A DNA stretch of 64,000 nucleotides from Mycolicibacterium rufum. GTDB taxonomy: Bacteria > Actinomycetota > Actinomycetes > Mycobacteriales > Mycobacteriaceae. The stretch is taken from the NCBI RefSeq assembly GCF_022374875.2, contig NZ_CP092427.2:496001-560000 (forward strand), given 5' to 3'. Positions 48,186 to 57,628 of the stretch are shown here, in pieces. A program made the position numbers and the translations under genes. Below the pieces are notes generated by a model. It was not told the origin of the DNA. It did no database searches and was given only the letters and a program-made list of their open reading frames with translations. Within the stretch, counting starts at the first letter, position 1. Each line of letters starts with the position of its first letter.

Positions 48186-50771
48186 ATGACCGGGACGGAT
48201 CGGCCGGTTGCGGACGTCATCGTGGTGGGCGCCGGCATCGCGGGGCTGTACGCAGTGCACCGGTTCCGGCGTGCAGGGCTGACCGTGAAGGTGTTCGAGG
48301 CCGGCGACGACATCGGCGGTACCTGGCACTGGAACCGCTACCCCGGGGCGCGCGTCGACATCCCGAGCGTCGACTACATGTACAGCTTCGACCCGGACTG
48401 GCAGCTCGACTGGCAGTGGTCGGAGAAGTACGCCACCCAGCCGGAGATCCTGCGCTACCTCGACCACGTCGCCGACAAATTCGACCTGCGCCGCGACATC
48501 ACGCTCAACACCCGCGTGGACGCCGCCCGCTGGGATGATCACCGCGCGGTGTGGCACGTCCGCACCGGAGCCGAGACGACGACGTGCCGGCATCTGGTGA
48601 TGGCAACCGGATGTCTGTCCATCCCGAAGGATCCCGACATCGACGGTGTCGAGCGGTTCGCGGGGAAAACCTACTTCACGAGCCGCTGGCCGCGCGATCC
48701 GGTCGACTTCACCGGGCAGCGGGTCGCGGTCATCGGCACGGGATCGTCGGGCATCCAATGCATTCCGCACATCGCGAGGCAGGCCGACGAGCTGCTGGTC
48801 TTCCAACGGACCCCCAACTTCTCACTGCCCGCGCACAACGGTCCCCTGCCACCGCACAAACTCGAGCAGCTGCGCGACGAGGCCGGCTACCGCGCCGCGG
48901 GACGGCTGTCGTTCGGCGGCGTCCCGATCGAGCGCACGATGACTCCCACGTTCACCGTGTCGGAGGACGAACGGCGCGAGCGTTACGAGCGGGCCTGGCA
49001 GATCGGCGAATTGCTGGAACTCCTCAACGTCTACTCCGACGTGATGTCCGATACCGCGGCCAACCACGAGCTGGCCGAGTTCTTCCGGGCGAAGATCAGG
49101 GCGACGGTCGACGACCCGGAGACCGCGGAGGCGCTGTGTCCGAGCGGGTACCCGATCGGAGCCAAACGTGTCTGCCTCGACACCGACTACTTCGCGACCT
49201 TCAACCGGGACAACGTCCGGCTCGTCGATCTACGCCGCGATCCCCTGCGATCGGTGACCGAGACAGGAATCGACACGCTCAGTGAATCGTTCAACGTCGA
49301 CGCGATCGTCTTCGCGACCGGCTTCGACGCCGTCACCGGTGCCGTTCTCTCCGTGGACGTCAAAGGCCGCGACGGGCGGACACTCGGGCACGCGTGGGCC
49401 GACGGCCCGCGCACCTACCTCGGTCTGAGCGTCGCGGGATTTCCGAACCTGTTCCTCGTCACCGGCCCCGGCAGCCCGTCGGTGCTGTCGAACATGGCGG
49501 TCTCCATCGAGCAGCACGTCGATCTCATCGCCGATATCATCGATAATTTGCGCGACAACGGTTTTGACGCCGTCGAGCCCACGGACGTCGCGGTCGCGGG
49601 ATGGATGCAGCACGTCGAGGACTGCGCCGACATCACGCTGTTCCCCCAGGGGAACTCGTGGTATCGCGGCGCGAACATCCCCGGCAAGCCGACGGTGTTC
49701 ATGCCCTACACCGCGGGTGTCGACTTCTACCGCGCGGCGTGCGACGAGATGGTCGCGCGGGATCTGCTCGGCTTCCGACGCACGGGGCCGTCCGGTGAGG
49801 CGTGCAGCGACGGGGTGATCCGCCGACTGCAGCCCGACGTTCAGATGGTGCTCGAGCAGACGGCACTGATGGGCCTGCCGCCGTTGGAGTCGATGTCACC
49901 GCAGGACGCCCGCACCGCGTTCGGTGCGGTCATCGCGATGTATCCCCCGGGGCCGGCGGTCGCCGAGGTCGTCGACGGCCGATATCCGGCAGCGGTCGGC
50001 GAACGGGACTACCGCCTGTATCGACCGCCGACTCCCGGACCTCACCCGATCGTGCTGTATTTCCACGGCGGCGGGTGGGTGCTGGGCGACTCCAGATCCG
50101 ACGACGCGCTGTGCCGGGACCTCTGCGTCCGCACCGAAGCGATCGTGGTGTCGGCCGATTACCGTCACGCCCCCGAGGATCGATTCCCGGCCGCCGCCGA
50201 GGATGCCGTCGCCGCTCTGTCCTGGGTCGCGGCCAGTGCCACAGACCTCGGTGGAGATCCGACTCGGCTGGTGGTGAGCGGGTGGAGTGCGGGCGCCGGT
50301 CTGGCAACGGTGGCGTGTCGTGCCGCCCGCGCCTCGGGCGGTCCGGCCATCGCCGGACAAGCGCTTCTCGCGCCGGTGACCGACAGCGACACGAGCCGCG
50401 CGTCGTACGTTGAGAACGGTTCCGGTTACGACCTGGACGCATCGCTGATGCAGTGGTTCTTCGACCAGTACTGCGACGTGCCGGACCGGCGGGACCCGAG
50501 GATCGCGCCGTTGCGCACGGCCGACCTCAGCAGCATGCCGCCGGCCGTCATCGTCACCAACGAATTCGACGTCCTGCGCGATGAGGGTGAGGCCTACGCA
50601 GAGGCACTGCGCGCGGCGGGCGTCGCCGTCGAACACCTCCGGGCGCGCGGCCACACGCACTGCTCGCTGACCATGGTCGGGCTCGTGGTCTCCGGAGCCC
50701 CGGTGCGCGAGCAGTTCGCGTCGGCGGTGCGCACGCTCCTGGCCCGCGCCCCGCAGGTGACCGCCCGCTAG
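48186..50771 (+). CDS. Baeyer-Villiger monooxygenase fused to alpha/beta-hydrolase esterase
   Basis: Fusion of 861 residues. Residues 1 to about 545 are a type I Baeyer-Villiger monooxygenase: FAD loop GAGIAG (15-20), NADPH loop GTGSSG (about 185-190) and the fingerprint FAGKTYFTSRWP (158-169). The position usually occupied by histidine in FxGxxxHxxxW is Phe164. From about 565 there is a hormone-sensitive-lipase-type esterase: oxyanion HGGG (His627), GWSAG (Ser701), FDVLRDEG (Asp) and RGHTHCS (His). The first half would turn a ketone into an ester and the second would hydrolyse it. ATG at 48186 is preferred to the GTG directly before it. It overlaps the convergent gene by four bases. Confidence 0.88.
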   Translation: MTGTDRPVADVIVVGAGIAGLYAVHRFRRAGLTVKVFEAGDDIGGTWHWNRYPGARVDIPSVDYMYSFDPDWQLDWQWSEKYATQPEILRYLDHVADKFDLRRDITLNTRVDAARWDDHRAVWHVRTGAETTTCRHLVMATGCLSIPKDPDIDGVERFAGKTYFTSRWPRDPVDFTGQRVAVIGTGSSGIQCIPHIARQADELLVFQRTPNFSLPAHNGPLPPHKLEQLRDEAGYRAAGRLSFGGVPIERTMTPTFTVSEDERRERYERAWQIGELLELLNVYSDVMSDTAANHELAEFFRAKIRATVDDPETAEALCPSGYPIGAKRVCLDTDYFATFNRDNVRLVDLRRDPLRSVTETGIDTLSESFNVDAIVFATGFDAVTGAVLSVDVKGRDGRTLGHAWADGPRTYLGLSVAGFPNLFLVTGPGSPSVLSNMAVSIEQHVDLIADIIDNLRDNGFDAVEPTDVAVAGWMQHVEDCADITLFPQGNSWYRGANIPGKPTVFMPYTAGVDFYRAACDEMVARDLLGFRRTGPSGEACSDGVIRRLQPDVQMVLEQTALMGLPPLESMSPQDARTAFGAVIAMYPPGPAVAEVVDGRYPAAVGERDYRLYRPPTPGPHPIVLYFHGGGWVLGDSRSDDALCRDLCVRTEAIVVSADYRHAPEDRFPAAAEDAVAALSWVAASATDLGGDPTRLVVSGWSAGAGLATVACRAARASGGPAIAGQALLAPVTDSDTSRASYVENGSGYDLDASLMQWFFDQYCDVPDRRDPRIAPLRTADLSSMPPAVIVTNEFDVLRDEGEAYAEALRAAGVAVEHLRARGHTHCSLTMVGLVVSGAPVREQFASAVRTLLARAPQVTAR

Positions 50772-51217
50772 GCCTTCGTCAGCTCGAACAACGGGATGCT
50801 CCGCGACGTGTTGGCCTGGTATTCGGCGAACACCGGCGCGAGCTCGACGATCCTGGGGTAGGTGGCGTCGCGCTCGTCATCGGGCAGTTCCCGGGCCACC
50901 ACGTCGTACGTCTCCGTGCCGACCTCGATCCGGGCTCGCGGGTCGGCCCGCAGGTTGTGCACCCACGCGGGATGTTTCGGCGCCCCCGCGTAGGAGCCGA
51001 CGATGATCATCTTCCCGTCGAGGGTCAGGTACGCCAGCGGCGACAGCCGCGGCTGACCCGACTTCGCGCCCACGGTGTGCAGCAACAGCAGCGTGCCGCC
51101 CTCGAAGGGCCCGCCGACCTTCCCGCCGTTGGCGCGGAACTCCTCGACGATGGCGCGGTTGAAATCGTCGAGCGCGGCGGTGTCGGAGTAGAGCTTCTTC
51201 TTGTCGATCTCGGTCAT
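50768..51217 (-). CDS. Ddn-like F420-dependent nitroreductase-family protein (copy 2)
   Basis: Paralogue of the protein at 47624-48076, 149 residues, with the same blocks (HTVGAKSGQPRLSPLAYL, GSYAGAPKHPAWVHNLRADP, IEVGTETYD). Predicted to use F420H2. Same strand as copy 1 and convergent with the monooxygenase-esterase gene, overlapping it by four bases. Confidence 0.9.
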   Translation of the reverse strand: MTEIDKKKLYSDTAALDDFNRAIVEEFRANGGKVGGPFEGGTLLLLHTVGAKSGQPRLSPLAYLTLDGKMIIVGSYAGAPKHPAWVHNLRADPRARIEVGTETYDVVARELPDDERDATYPRIVELAPVFAEYQANTSRSIPLFELTKA

Positions 51218-51300
51218 GGCCGAACCTTATCCGCCTGCATCGCGTCGGCGCGCTCCCTATCATGCAGGAATCCGGTCCGCTCGAAGGGGGACGCGACGCA

Positions 51301-54300
51301 GTGACCGTTCCGTTGCTGGATATCGAGGGGGTCGTGGTCGACAGAGACCACGAGCTTGCTGAGTTGCGCTCCGCCGTCGAGAACGCCGAACGCAGCGGCG
51401 GCGTGTGCGTCCTCCTCAGCGGAGTGCCCGGTGTCGGGAAGTCGACCGTGCTGCGGAAGTTCGGCGACGAGGTCGCGTCGCGCAACTGCATCTTCGCCTA
51501 CGGTCGTTGCCGCGACGGGGCGCCAGCGCCGTACACCGCGATCCGCGAGGCGCTGCGTGCCCTGGTCGCCACGATGGACGCGACCGGCCCGGCCGAGCGG
51601 GATCGTTGGCGGACCGGCCTGACCGATGCCTCGTCGTCACTGCCGAGCGTTCTCGTCGAGCTCGTTCCCGGGCTGACCGACATTCTCGGATCCGCCGCGC
51701 CGGTTCCCGACGTCGCCGCCCCCGATGCCCGGCACCGACTGCACCGCGCCGTCGTCCAGCTCGTGTCCGCCACCGCGCACTACCGCACCGTGGTGCTGGC
51801 AGTCGACGATCTGCAATGGGCCGACCAGGATTCGCTGCTGTTGCTCTCTGAGCTGTTGACGGTGGCGCCGCGCAACGTGCTCGTCGTCGGCACCCATCGC
51901 AGCGGCGAATTCGATTCTCGGACCGCTGGATTCGCGGTCGGAACGGTGCGCAGCCTCGAGCTCGCACCGATGCTGAGAACGCACATCGAAGAACTCCTCG
52001 CCAGCGTCGCCGGAGACGGTGACGAACTGCGGGCGGTCGCCGCCGAATTCGATCACCGCACCGGGGGCAACCCCCTGCAGATACGCCAACTCCTGCATCG
52101 CGCCCAGCGCGACGGCGCCCTGATCCCGGTCGACGAAAGCCGGCGCGCAGGGTGGGACCTGCGGGTGCTGGCCTCGATCGAGGTGTCGGCGACCGAAGCC
52201 GAGTTCCTGACCAATCACCTCGGGCTGCTGCGGCCGGTCGACAGGACGGTGCTCGGCGCCCTGGCCTGTATCGGCGGCGAGTTCGACCTCGCCGACGCGA
52301 CCGCCGCGGCCGGGCAGCCCACCGAGGTGGTGACGCGAGCGCTGTGGTCGGGCATGGAGTTGCATCTCGTCGAGGCGCTCGACAGAGACGGACGGCGGAT
52401 CACCAACGCCATACGCCGCGATGCCCGCTACCGGTTCAGCCACGACAGGGTGACCGAGACCGCCCGCTCCACGCTGTCCGAGAGCGACCGTCACGCGGCA
52501 CACCTGCGCCTGGGTCGGCGCCTGACAGCGCTGGGCGAGGCCCGGTTGTTCGAGGCCGCCCGCCACGTGGGCGTCGGCGGGCGGTCCCTGTCCGAGCACG
52601 ACGACGAACGACGGGTCTTCGCCGACGTCCTCTGGCAGGCAGCGGTGCGGGCCCGCGCCCAGGCCTCGTTCCCCTTGGCGCTGAGCTACTGTCGCGACGG
52701 GCTGGACCTGCTCGGTGCCGATCGCTGGAGAGTCGACGGGGAACGAACCCGTGAGCTGTACCTCGAAGCCGCCGACGCGGCCCTGCTCGTCGGCGACTTC
52801 TCGCTGCTGCACCGATTGCTCGACGAGGCGGCGCCACACCTCGATGTGCCGGCCGACCACCTTCGGTTGGCCTACCTCCGGGTGAAGGCACTGTTCGCGG
52901 CCGACCGCCCCCAGGAAGCGATGGACGCCGGATTGCAGGCGCTGTCCGCGCACGGCGAGCCGATACCCACCGATGCCGGCAAGCCGCGGATGGCGAACGC
53001 GGTCCTGCGCATGCGCTGGACGATGCAGCGGTGGACGACCGCGAAACTGCTCGCCCTGCCCACGTGTGACGACCCCCTGGTCGTCGAGAAGCAGAGGATG
53101 GCGGTCGCGCTGTCGCACGAGTCCTACAACGTGCGACCCAACCTCTTCCCGCTGCTGGTCCGCAAGCAGCTCGAGCTCATGCTCGCTCACGGCCACACCC
53201 GGTCCTCTCCCCGGGTCCTGGCCAATTACGGTCTGCTGCTGGTCATCCTGGGCGATCTGTCGGGCGCCCAGCGTTTCGGCGAAGCCGGCATGGAGCTCGC
53301 CCAGCGGCCCGGGTACCAGGCCACCCGTCCGGAGACCACCTTCCTGTACTACGGTTTCGTCCGGCATTGGCGTCACCCCGTGCGCAGCGGTCTGGGCGCC
53401 CTGCGCGACGCCGTCGCAGCAGCCCTCGATCAGGGCGATCAGGAAAGCGCAGGCTTTCTGGCCGCGATTCTGCTGTCCCAGACGTTCGGCGTCGGCACGC
53501 CGTTGAGCGAGATCGACATGCTCGCCCGCTCTCTCCTCCCCGACGTGAGATCCCTCCCCATTCCCAAGCGTTCCCTGCAGGCCATGCAGCAGATGGCCCT
53601 CAATCTGATGGGACGCTGCGACGACGTGTACCTGCTCGCGGGTGAAAGCGGTTACGACGAGCGTGAGGTGCTGCCTGCTGCGATGCGGGAAGGCGAGGAG
53701 GTGATCATCAGCCAGGCGGCGATCATGAAGCAGGGCCTGCACTTCTGGTCCGGCGACCACGCCGGCGCCGTCGCGGCGACCGAGGACGTGATGAGCCACG
53801 ACCTCGGCATGGTCGGAACGGCCACCGCCCCTCTGGTGTACATGATCGGCGCGCTGAGCATGATGCAGCAGGCTCCCCGCGAGCGGGCCACAGCACGCTT
53901 CGTGCGCAAGACCCTCGAGATGCACCGGAAGGCCGCCGAGGGATCGCCCGAGAACTATGCGGCCCCCCTCGCCCTGATCGAGGGCGCCTGGGCACGAGTC
54001 CGCGGGAAGCACGACACCGCGGAACGTCACTTGCATCGCGCTATTCAGCTGGCCGAAGACAATCACCTGCCGATGATCAGCGCCCGCGCGCACGAGGAGG
54101 CGGCATGCGTCTACGCCGAGACGGGCCGAACGGCGTTCCGCGACCACATGCTGCAGTCCGCGTACCGGACGTGGCTGAGCTTCGGGGTGACGGTGCGCAC
54201 CGATTGGCTCGCGCGACAGCATCCCTGGCTCCTCGGTCGCGAGCTGGTGCATTCGGATGCGGCCGGCGTCGACCCTGTCGTCGCCCACCAACTGCTGCGG

Positions 54301-55602
54301 GCGTTGTCCGGAGCCGGAACCGAGGACGACCTCCACCGGATCGTTCTGCAGTCGGTCGCCGACACCACCGGGGCACGCCGAGTGCTGCTGGTCGCCGGCC
54401 CCGCCGACACACTCGCGGTGCGCGCGATCTATCACGAGGGCCAGATCGGTTCTGCCGTCACCGCGGTGGCGGAGGGAGCGTACGACGCCGACCTCGTCGC
54501 CCGCGCCGCGCGCAGCGGGGAACCGCAGGTCGCTGAAGATCCCGACCTCGCCGTCGCGGCACCGATCCTGCTGCAGGACAGACTGATCGGCGTCGTCTAC
54601 GTGGAGCGTCCACCGTCGAGCGGGCACTTCACCGCCGATCAACGAGAAGCGCTGGGATTCCTGTGTGCGCAGGCCGCCGCTCCGCTGTGGAACTTCGCGC
54701 TGGAAGCACAGCTGAAGGCCGCCGACGAATACCGGCAGTCGCTGATCGACGCACAGTCCCGATTCGTCCCGAACGAGGTCCTGCGCATCCTGGACATCGA
54801 CGATCTTCGCCGGGTCCGCGCAGGCCATCGCGTCGAACGCGAGATGACCGTGCTCATCAGCGACATCCGCGGCTACACGACGATGCTCGAGGACATGGAC
54901 ATCACCGAGGCCGGCAATTTGGCGATGGGCTTCCTGCGCGCGGTCGAACTGCCCATCGTCAGTTGCAACGGGCTGGTGCAGGATGTCCGTGGCGACGAGA
55001 TCGTCGCGATCTTCGAGTCGCCGGCCGACGGGGTGCGCGCAGGCCTGGCGATGCTGCGTTCGCTGCGTGAGCACAACGAGGAACGGCGGGCACGGGGATC
55101 GCAGGAGCTGCGCGTGGGCATCGGGATCAACACCGGCACCGTGGGCGTCGGACTGGTCGGCGGCGTCAACCGGATGGTGCTGACTGTGATCGGTGATGCC
55201 GTCAACCTGGCCGCGCGCATCGAGAGCATCAACAAGCGCTACGGATCGGTGTTGCTGATCTCGGACGCGACCCGCGCCGGGCTGGCAGAAGAAAATCAGT
55301 TCGAGATCCGCCGGATGGAGCGGGTGATGGTGGTCAACCGGCGCGCGCCGGTGACGATCTACGAAGTGTACGAGGGAGATCCGGATGACCTGCGCGCCGC
55401 CAAGCGTGCCGCGCAACCGTGTTTCGATGAGGCGTTCGCCCTGTTCGACGCCGGGGAGGTCGACGCGGCCCGCCGAGCCTTCGAGCAGTGTCAGGCGTTG
55501 CTGCCCGACGATCCGGTGGCGCCCCTTCATCTGGCGCACTGCGACGCGATAGCCCGCGGCGAGATGAGTCCCGGCCAAGACGTCGTGCTGCGTCAGAAAT
55601 GA
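51301..55602 (+). CDS. ATPase-TPR-GAF-class III cyclase-like signalling protein
   Basis: Multidomain cytoplasmic regulator of 1433 residues. AAA_16 ATPase with P-loop GVPGVGKST (41-49) and Walker B VVLAVDDLQWAD (about 165); a long TPR-like helical region (about 450-990); a GAF-like domain (about 1010-1150); and a class III nucleotidyl cyclase domain. In the cyclase the metal aspartates are Asp1188 (ISDIRGY) and Asp1232 (VRGD) and transition-state residues are Asn1302 and Arg1306 (VNLAAR). The lysine usually three residues before GD is Asp1228 (QDVRGD), so catalysis is uncertain. GTG at 51301 follows GAAGGGGG; ATG at 51262 is an alternative. It lies 53 bases before the shell-like operon. Confidence 0.85.
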   Translation: MTVPLLDIEGVVVDRDHELAELRSAVENAERSGGVCVLLSGVPGVGKSTVLRKFGDEVASRNCIFAYGRCRDGAPAPYTAIREALRALVATMDATGPAERDRWRTGLTDASSSLPSVLVELVPGLTDILGSAAPVPDVAAPDARHRLHRAVVQLVSATAHYRTVVLAVDDLQWADQDSLLLLSELLTVAPRNVLVVGTHRSGEFDSRTAGFAVGTVRSLELAPMLRTHIEELLASVAGDGDELRAVAAEFDHRTGGNPLQIRQLLHRAQRDGALIPVDESRRAGWDLRVLASIEVSATEAEFLTNHLGLLRPVDRTVLGALACIGGEFDLADATAAAGQPTEVVTRALWSGMELHLVEALDRDGRRITNAIRRDARYRFSHDRVTETARSTLSESDRHAAHLRLGRRLTALGEARLFEAARHVGVGGRSLSEHDDERRVFADVLWQAAVRARAQASFPLALSYCRDGLDLLGADRWRVDGERTRELYLEAADAALLVGDFSLLHRLLDEAAPHLDVPADHLRLAYLRVKALFAADRPQEAMDAGLQALSAHGEPIPTDAGKPRMANAVLRMRWTMQRWTTAKLLALPTCDDPLVVEKQRMAVALSHESYNVRPNLFPLLVRKQLELMLAHGHTRSSPRVLANYGLLLVILGDLSGAQRFGEAGMELAQRPGYQATRPETTFLYYGFVRHWRHPVRSGLGALRDAVAAALDQGDQESAGFLAAILLSQTFGVGTPLSEIDMLARSLLPDVRSLPIPKRSLQAMQQMALNLMGRCDDVYLLAGESGYDEREVLPAAMREGEEVIISQAAIMKQGLHFWSGDHAGAVAATEDVMSHDLGMVGTATAPLVYMIGALSMMQQAPRERATARFVRKTLEMHRKAAEGSPENYAAPLALIEGAWARVRGKHDTAERHLHRAIQLAEDNHLPMISARAHEEAACVYAETGRTAFRDHMLQSAYRTWLSFGVTVRTDWLARQHPWLLGRELVHSDAAGVDPVVAHQLLRALSGAGTEDDLHRIVLQSVADTTGARRVLLVAGPADTLAVRAIYHEGQIGSAVTAVAEGAYDADLVARAARSGEPQVAEDPDLAVAAPILLQDRLIGVVYVERPPSSGHFTADQREALGFLCAQAAAPLWNFALEAQLKAADEYRQSLIDAQSRFVPNEVLRILDIDDLRRVRAGHRVEREMTVLISDIRGYTTMLEDMDITEAGNLAMGFLRAVELPIVSCNGLVQDVRGDEIVAIFESPADGVRAGLAMLRSLREHNEERRARGSQELRVGIGINTGTVGVGLVGGVNRMVLTVIGDAVNLAARIESINKRYGSVLLISDATRAGLAEENQFEIRRMERVMVVNRRAPVTIYEVYEGDPDDLRAAKRAAQPCFDEAFALFDAGEVDAARRAFEQCQALLPDDPVAPLHLAHCDAIARGEMSPGQDVVLRQK

Positions 55603-55627
55603 GCACTATCCAGCATTGATCTTGAGT

Positions 55628-55638
55628 GTCATGATGAC
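55628..55638. promoter_or_regulatory. Short palindrome before the isoprenoid operon
   Basis: GTCATGATGAC has arms GTCAT/ATGAC around one base, 17 bases before the first ATG of the eight-gene operon, in the only gap (53 bases) between the cyclase-like gene and that operon. It could be an operator or chance. Confidence 0.2.
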
Positions 55639-55655
55639 CTCCGAGGGGGTTCGAG

Positions 55656-56435
55656 ATGTATGTGAGTGCGCAACATTTGGCTCTGGCCAATCAGGCTGTC
55701 CTCGAGACGTTCGAGAACTGTTCTGTCGCCTGGCAGGCGATTCCGCACTGGGACACCGGCGACCCCGCGCAGACTCAGGTGCCTGCCAACAACGTCAAAA
55801 CCGCGGTACCCGGTGTTCTGCCCATCGTCGCGAAATCTGTGCCGTTCGACGTCACGCTGGCCCTCCTGGAAGCTACCCCTGACGCGCTCCTCAGCGTGAT
55901 CGTGAACAAGACCGTCGATCTGGCGACGAAGGTCGATGCGGCCGTGATCCCGAATCTGCGGGTGGCCGCGACCGTGCAGCAGCAACTCGTGAAGACCGAC
56001 GAGCACACCATCCAGGACTCAATGATCTCCGCGAGGGCCACAGTGGAAACCCAGGGGTATCGTGCGCCATCGTGTCTGATCGTCGACACCGCCGGCCTGA
56101 AGGTTCTGAGCCTTCTGGTGAACGGCAATTCGATGCTCGAGACGTTCCTGACCGCGGGGCACGTGAACTCTCTGCACCGCGCCGACACGATCAACAAGCC
56201 GACGCCCGACACTCCGGCCACCGAGGGGTTGTTGATCGGGCGGGGGCGGCTCATTCCGCACGGGGGCGCAGCGGACGCCTCGGCGGGTGAGGAACCAGCC
56301 GATATCGCGGTCAGCGTCCCACCCAGCGTCGAAGTCGTCGGCGAGAAGGGTGCCAACACGATCGCCATGGTCCTCCGCATCAGGTACGCGCTGCGCGTCA
56401 AGGACAGCGACGGAATCGTCGCCTTCACGCCATGA
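55656..56435 (+). CDS. HK97-fold capsid/encapsulin-like shell protein (predicted)
   Basis: Protein of 259 residues with no catalytic motif. Its order of elements matches HK97-type capsid proteins. A loop region (about 25-55) precedes a P-domain-like helix (LLEATPDALLSVIVNK then LATKVDAAVI, about 72-105), the capsid SYINNRLM-ALKEE-type block. Next comes a helix and strand (SARATVETQGYRAPSCLIVD, about 129-148) like phage SASGIVLNP, and finally VSVPPSVEVV then NTIAMVLRIRYALRVKDSDG (about 221-255), like the last strands that end MLTILCEERLALAHYRP in HK97. It does not resemble SrpI/MMPI family 2 encapsulins. First of eight coupled genes including a polyprenyl synthase. Assignment is by eye; an unknown beta protein is the alternative. 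Confidence 0.55.
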   Translation: MYVSAQHLALANQAVLETFENCSVAWQAIPHWDTGDPAQTQVPANNVKTAVPGVLPIVAKSVPFDVTLALLEATPDALLSVIVNKTVDLATKVDAAVIPNLRVAATVQQQLVKTDEHTIQDSMISARATVETQGYRAPSCLIVDTAGLKVLSLLVNGNSMLETFLTAGHVNSLHRADTINKPTPDTPATEGLLIGRGRLIPHGGAADASAGEEPADIAVSVPPSVEVVGEKGANTIAMVLRIRYALRVKDSDGIVAFTP

Positions 56436-57628
56436 CCCGGGCCGCGGCGCGGACCTCGAGTGCCGGAGTGCGCGGATCATGCAGTCAGACAGTGTCGCTC
56501 GACGACTACCTCGCGCTGTGCAAAGAGGCCTGCGATGACGAGATCGCGCGACTCTACGGCGACAGTGACGCCGCCGGCGGGCTCCGCGACCTGATCCTGG
56601 ACTACCCGCGCCGCGGCGGGAAGGCGCTGCGGCCGGCGCTCGGCATCGCGATGTGCCTGGGCCTCGGCGGCCACCTCGACGCCATCCTGCCGACCGCAGC
56701 GACGCTCGAGCTCTATCACAACGCGTTCCTCATCCACGACGACATCGAGGACGAATCCTGGTGGCGCCGAGGTGAACCGACGCTGCACATCGACCACGGA
56801 ATCCCGGTCGCCGTCAACGTCGGCGACGCGATGCTGTCGCTGTCCCTGCAGCCCCTGCTGGACAACGTCGAACGCATCGGTCTGGGCCCCGCCCTGCGCA
56901 TCCTGCGCGCGGTGTCCCACATGACCCGCCGGACGGTCGAGGGCCAGGCGATCGAACTCGACTGGGTACGGTCCAACACCTGGTCGCTCGACGACGCGGA
57001 CTACCTGCAGATGGTCGAACTCAAGACCAGTTGGTACTCCTTCATCACTCCTTTGCAGGTGGGCGCCATCGCCGCCGGCGAGGGCCCCGACCGACTACCG
57101 GCGCTGGAGGCCCTCGGCCGGCACCTCGGCGCGGCGTTCCAGATCACCGATGACCTGCTCAACCTGCGCGCCGACCCCGACGTCTACGGCAAGGAGATCG
57201 GCGGCGACCTGTGGGAGGGCAAGCGCACCCTGATGCTGCTGCACATGATGCGCCGCGCCGAGCCCGCTCATCGCGAACGCGCCGCCCACATCCTGGCCAA
57301 GCGTCGTCCCACCACCGACGGTGAAGCCGGACTCGTCGAGCTCCTCGACACGCTGACCCGGCGCGGTGATCTGTCCGCGACCGGCCGCGCAGCGATCCGC
57401 GCATTCTGCACCGCACAGCACGTTTCGGATCCCAAGACGTTCGACGACATCCGGTGGCTGCACCAGCTTATGCTCGACGTCGGTTCACTGACGCATGCCA
57501 AGAGGGTCGCCGCCCACCACTCCCGGCAGGCCGCCGCGATCCTCGCCGATCTCGACTGGCTGCCCACCAGCCACCATCGCGACGCGCTCGCCCAACTGGT
57601 CGACTACGTGCACGGGCGGACCCGATGA
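56432..57628 (+). CDS. Polyprenyl diphosphate synthase (trans-isoprenyl type)
   Basis: Isoprenyl chain-elongating enzyme of 398 residues using IPP and an allylic diphosphate with Mg2+. First aspartate-rich motif DDIED (103-107); second motif DDLLN (240-244), ending in Asn as in several GGPP-type synthases; GGKALRP and YGKEIGGDLWEGKRTL are intact. Residues 1-22 (MTRAAARTSSAGVRGSCSQT...) form a Ser/Arg/Ala-rich, probably disordered extension before the first helix, and the C-terminus is about 50 residues longer than usual. ATGA overlap with the shell-like gene. Chain length cannot be read with confidence, but FLIHDDIED points to a medium chain. Confidence 0.92.
   Translation: MTRAAARTSSAGVRGSCSQTVSLDDYLALCKEACDDEIARLYGDSDAAGGLRDLILDYPRRGGKALRPALGIAMCLGLGGHLDAILPTAATLELYHNAFLIHDDIEDESWWRRGEPTLHIDHGIPVAVNVGDAMLSLSLQPLLDNVERIGLGPALRILRAVSHMTRRTVEGQAIELDWVRSNTWSLDDADYLQMVELKTSWYSFITPLQVGAIAAGEGPDRLPALEALGRHLGAAFQITDDLLNLRADPDVYGKEIGGDLWEGKRTLMLLHMMRRAEPAHRERAAHILAKRRPTTDGEAGLVELLDTLTRRGDLSATGRAAIRAFCTAQHVSDPKTFDDIRWLHQLMLDVGSLTHAKRVAAHHSRQAAAILADLDWLPTSHHRDALAQLVDYVHGRTR

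Noticed and set aside
51637..55578. 1313-residue minus-strand open frame
   Set aside because: Antisense of the cyclase-like gene; composition is codon-bias mirror sequence without motifs.
55656..56435. Family 2 encapsulin (SrpI/MMPI type)
   Set aside because: None of the conserved family 2 segments or a cyclic-nucleotide-binding insertion are present; any HK97 relation is to another branch.
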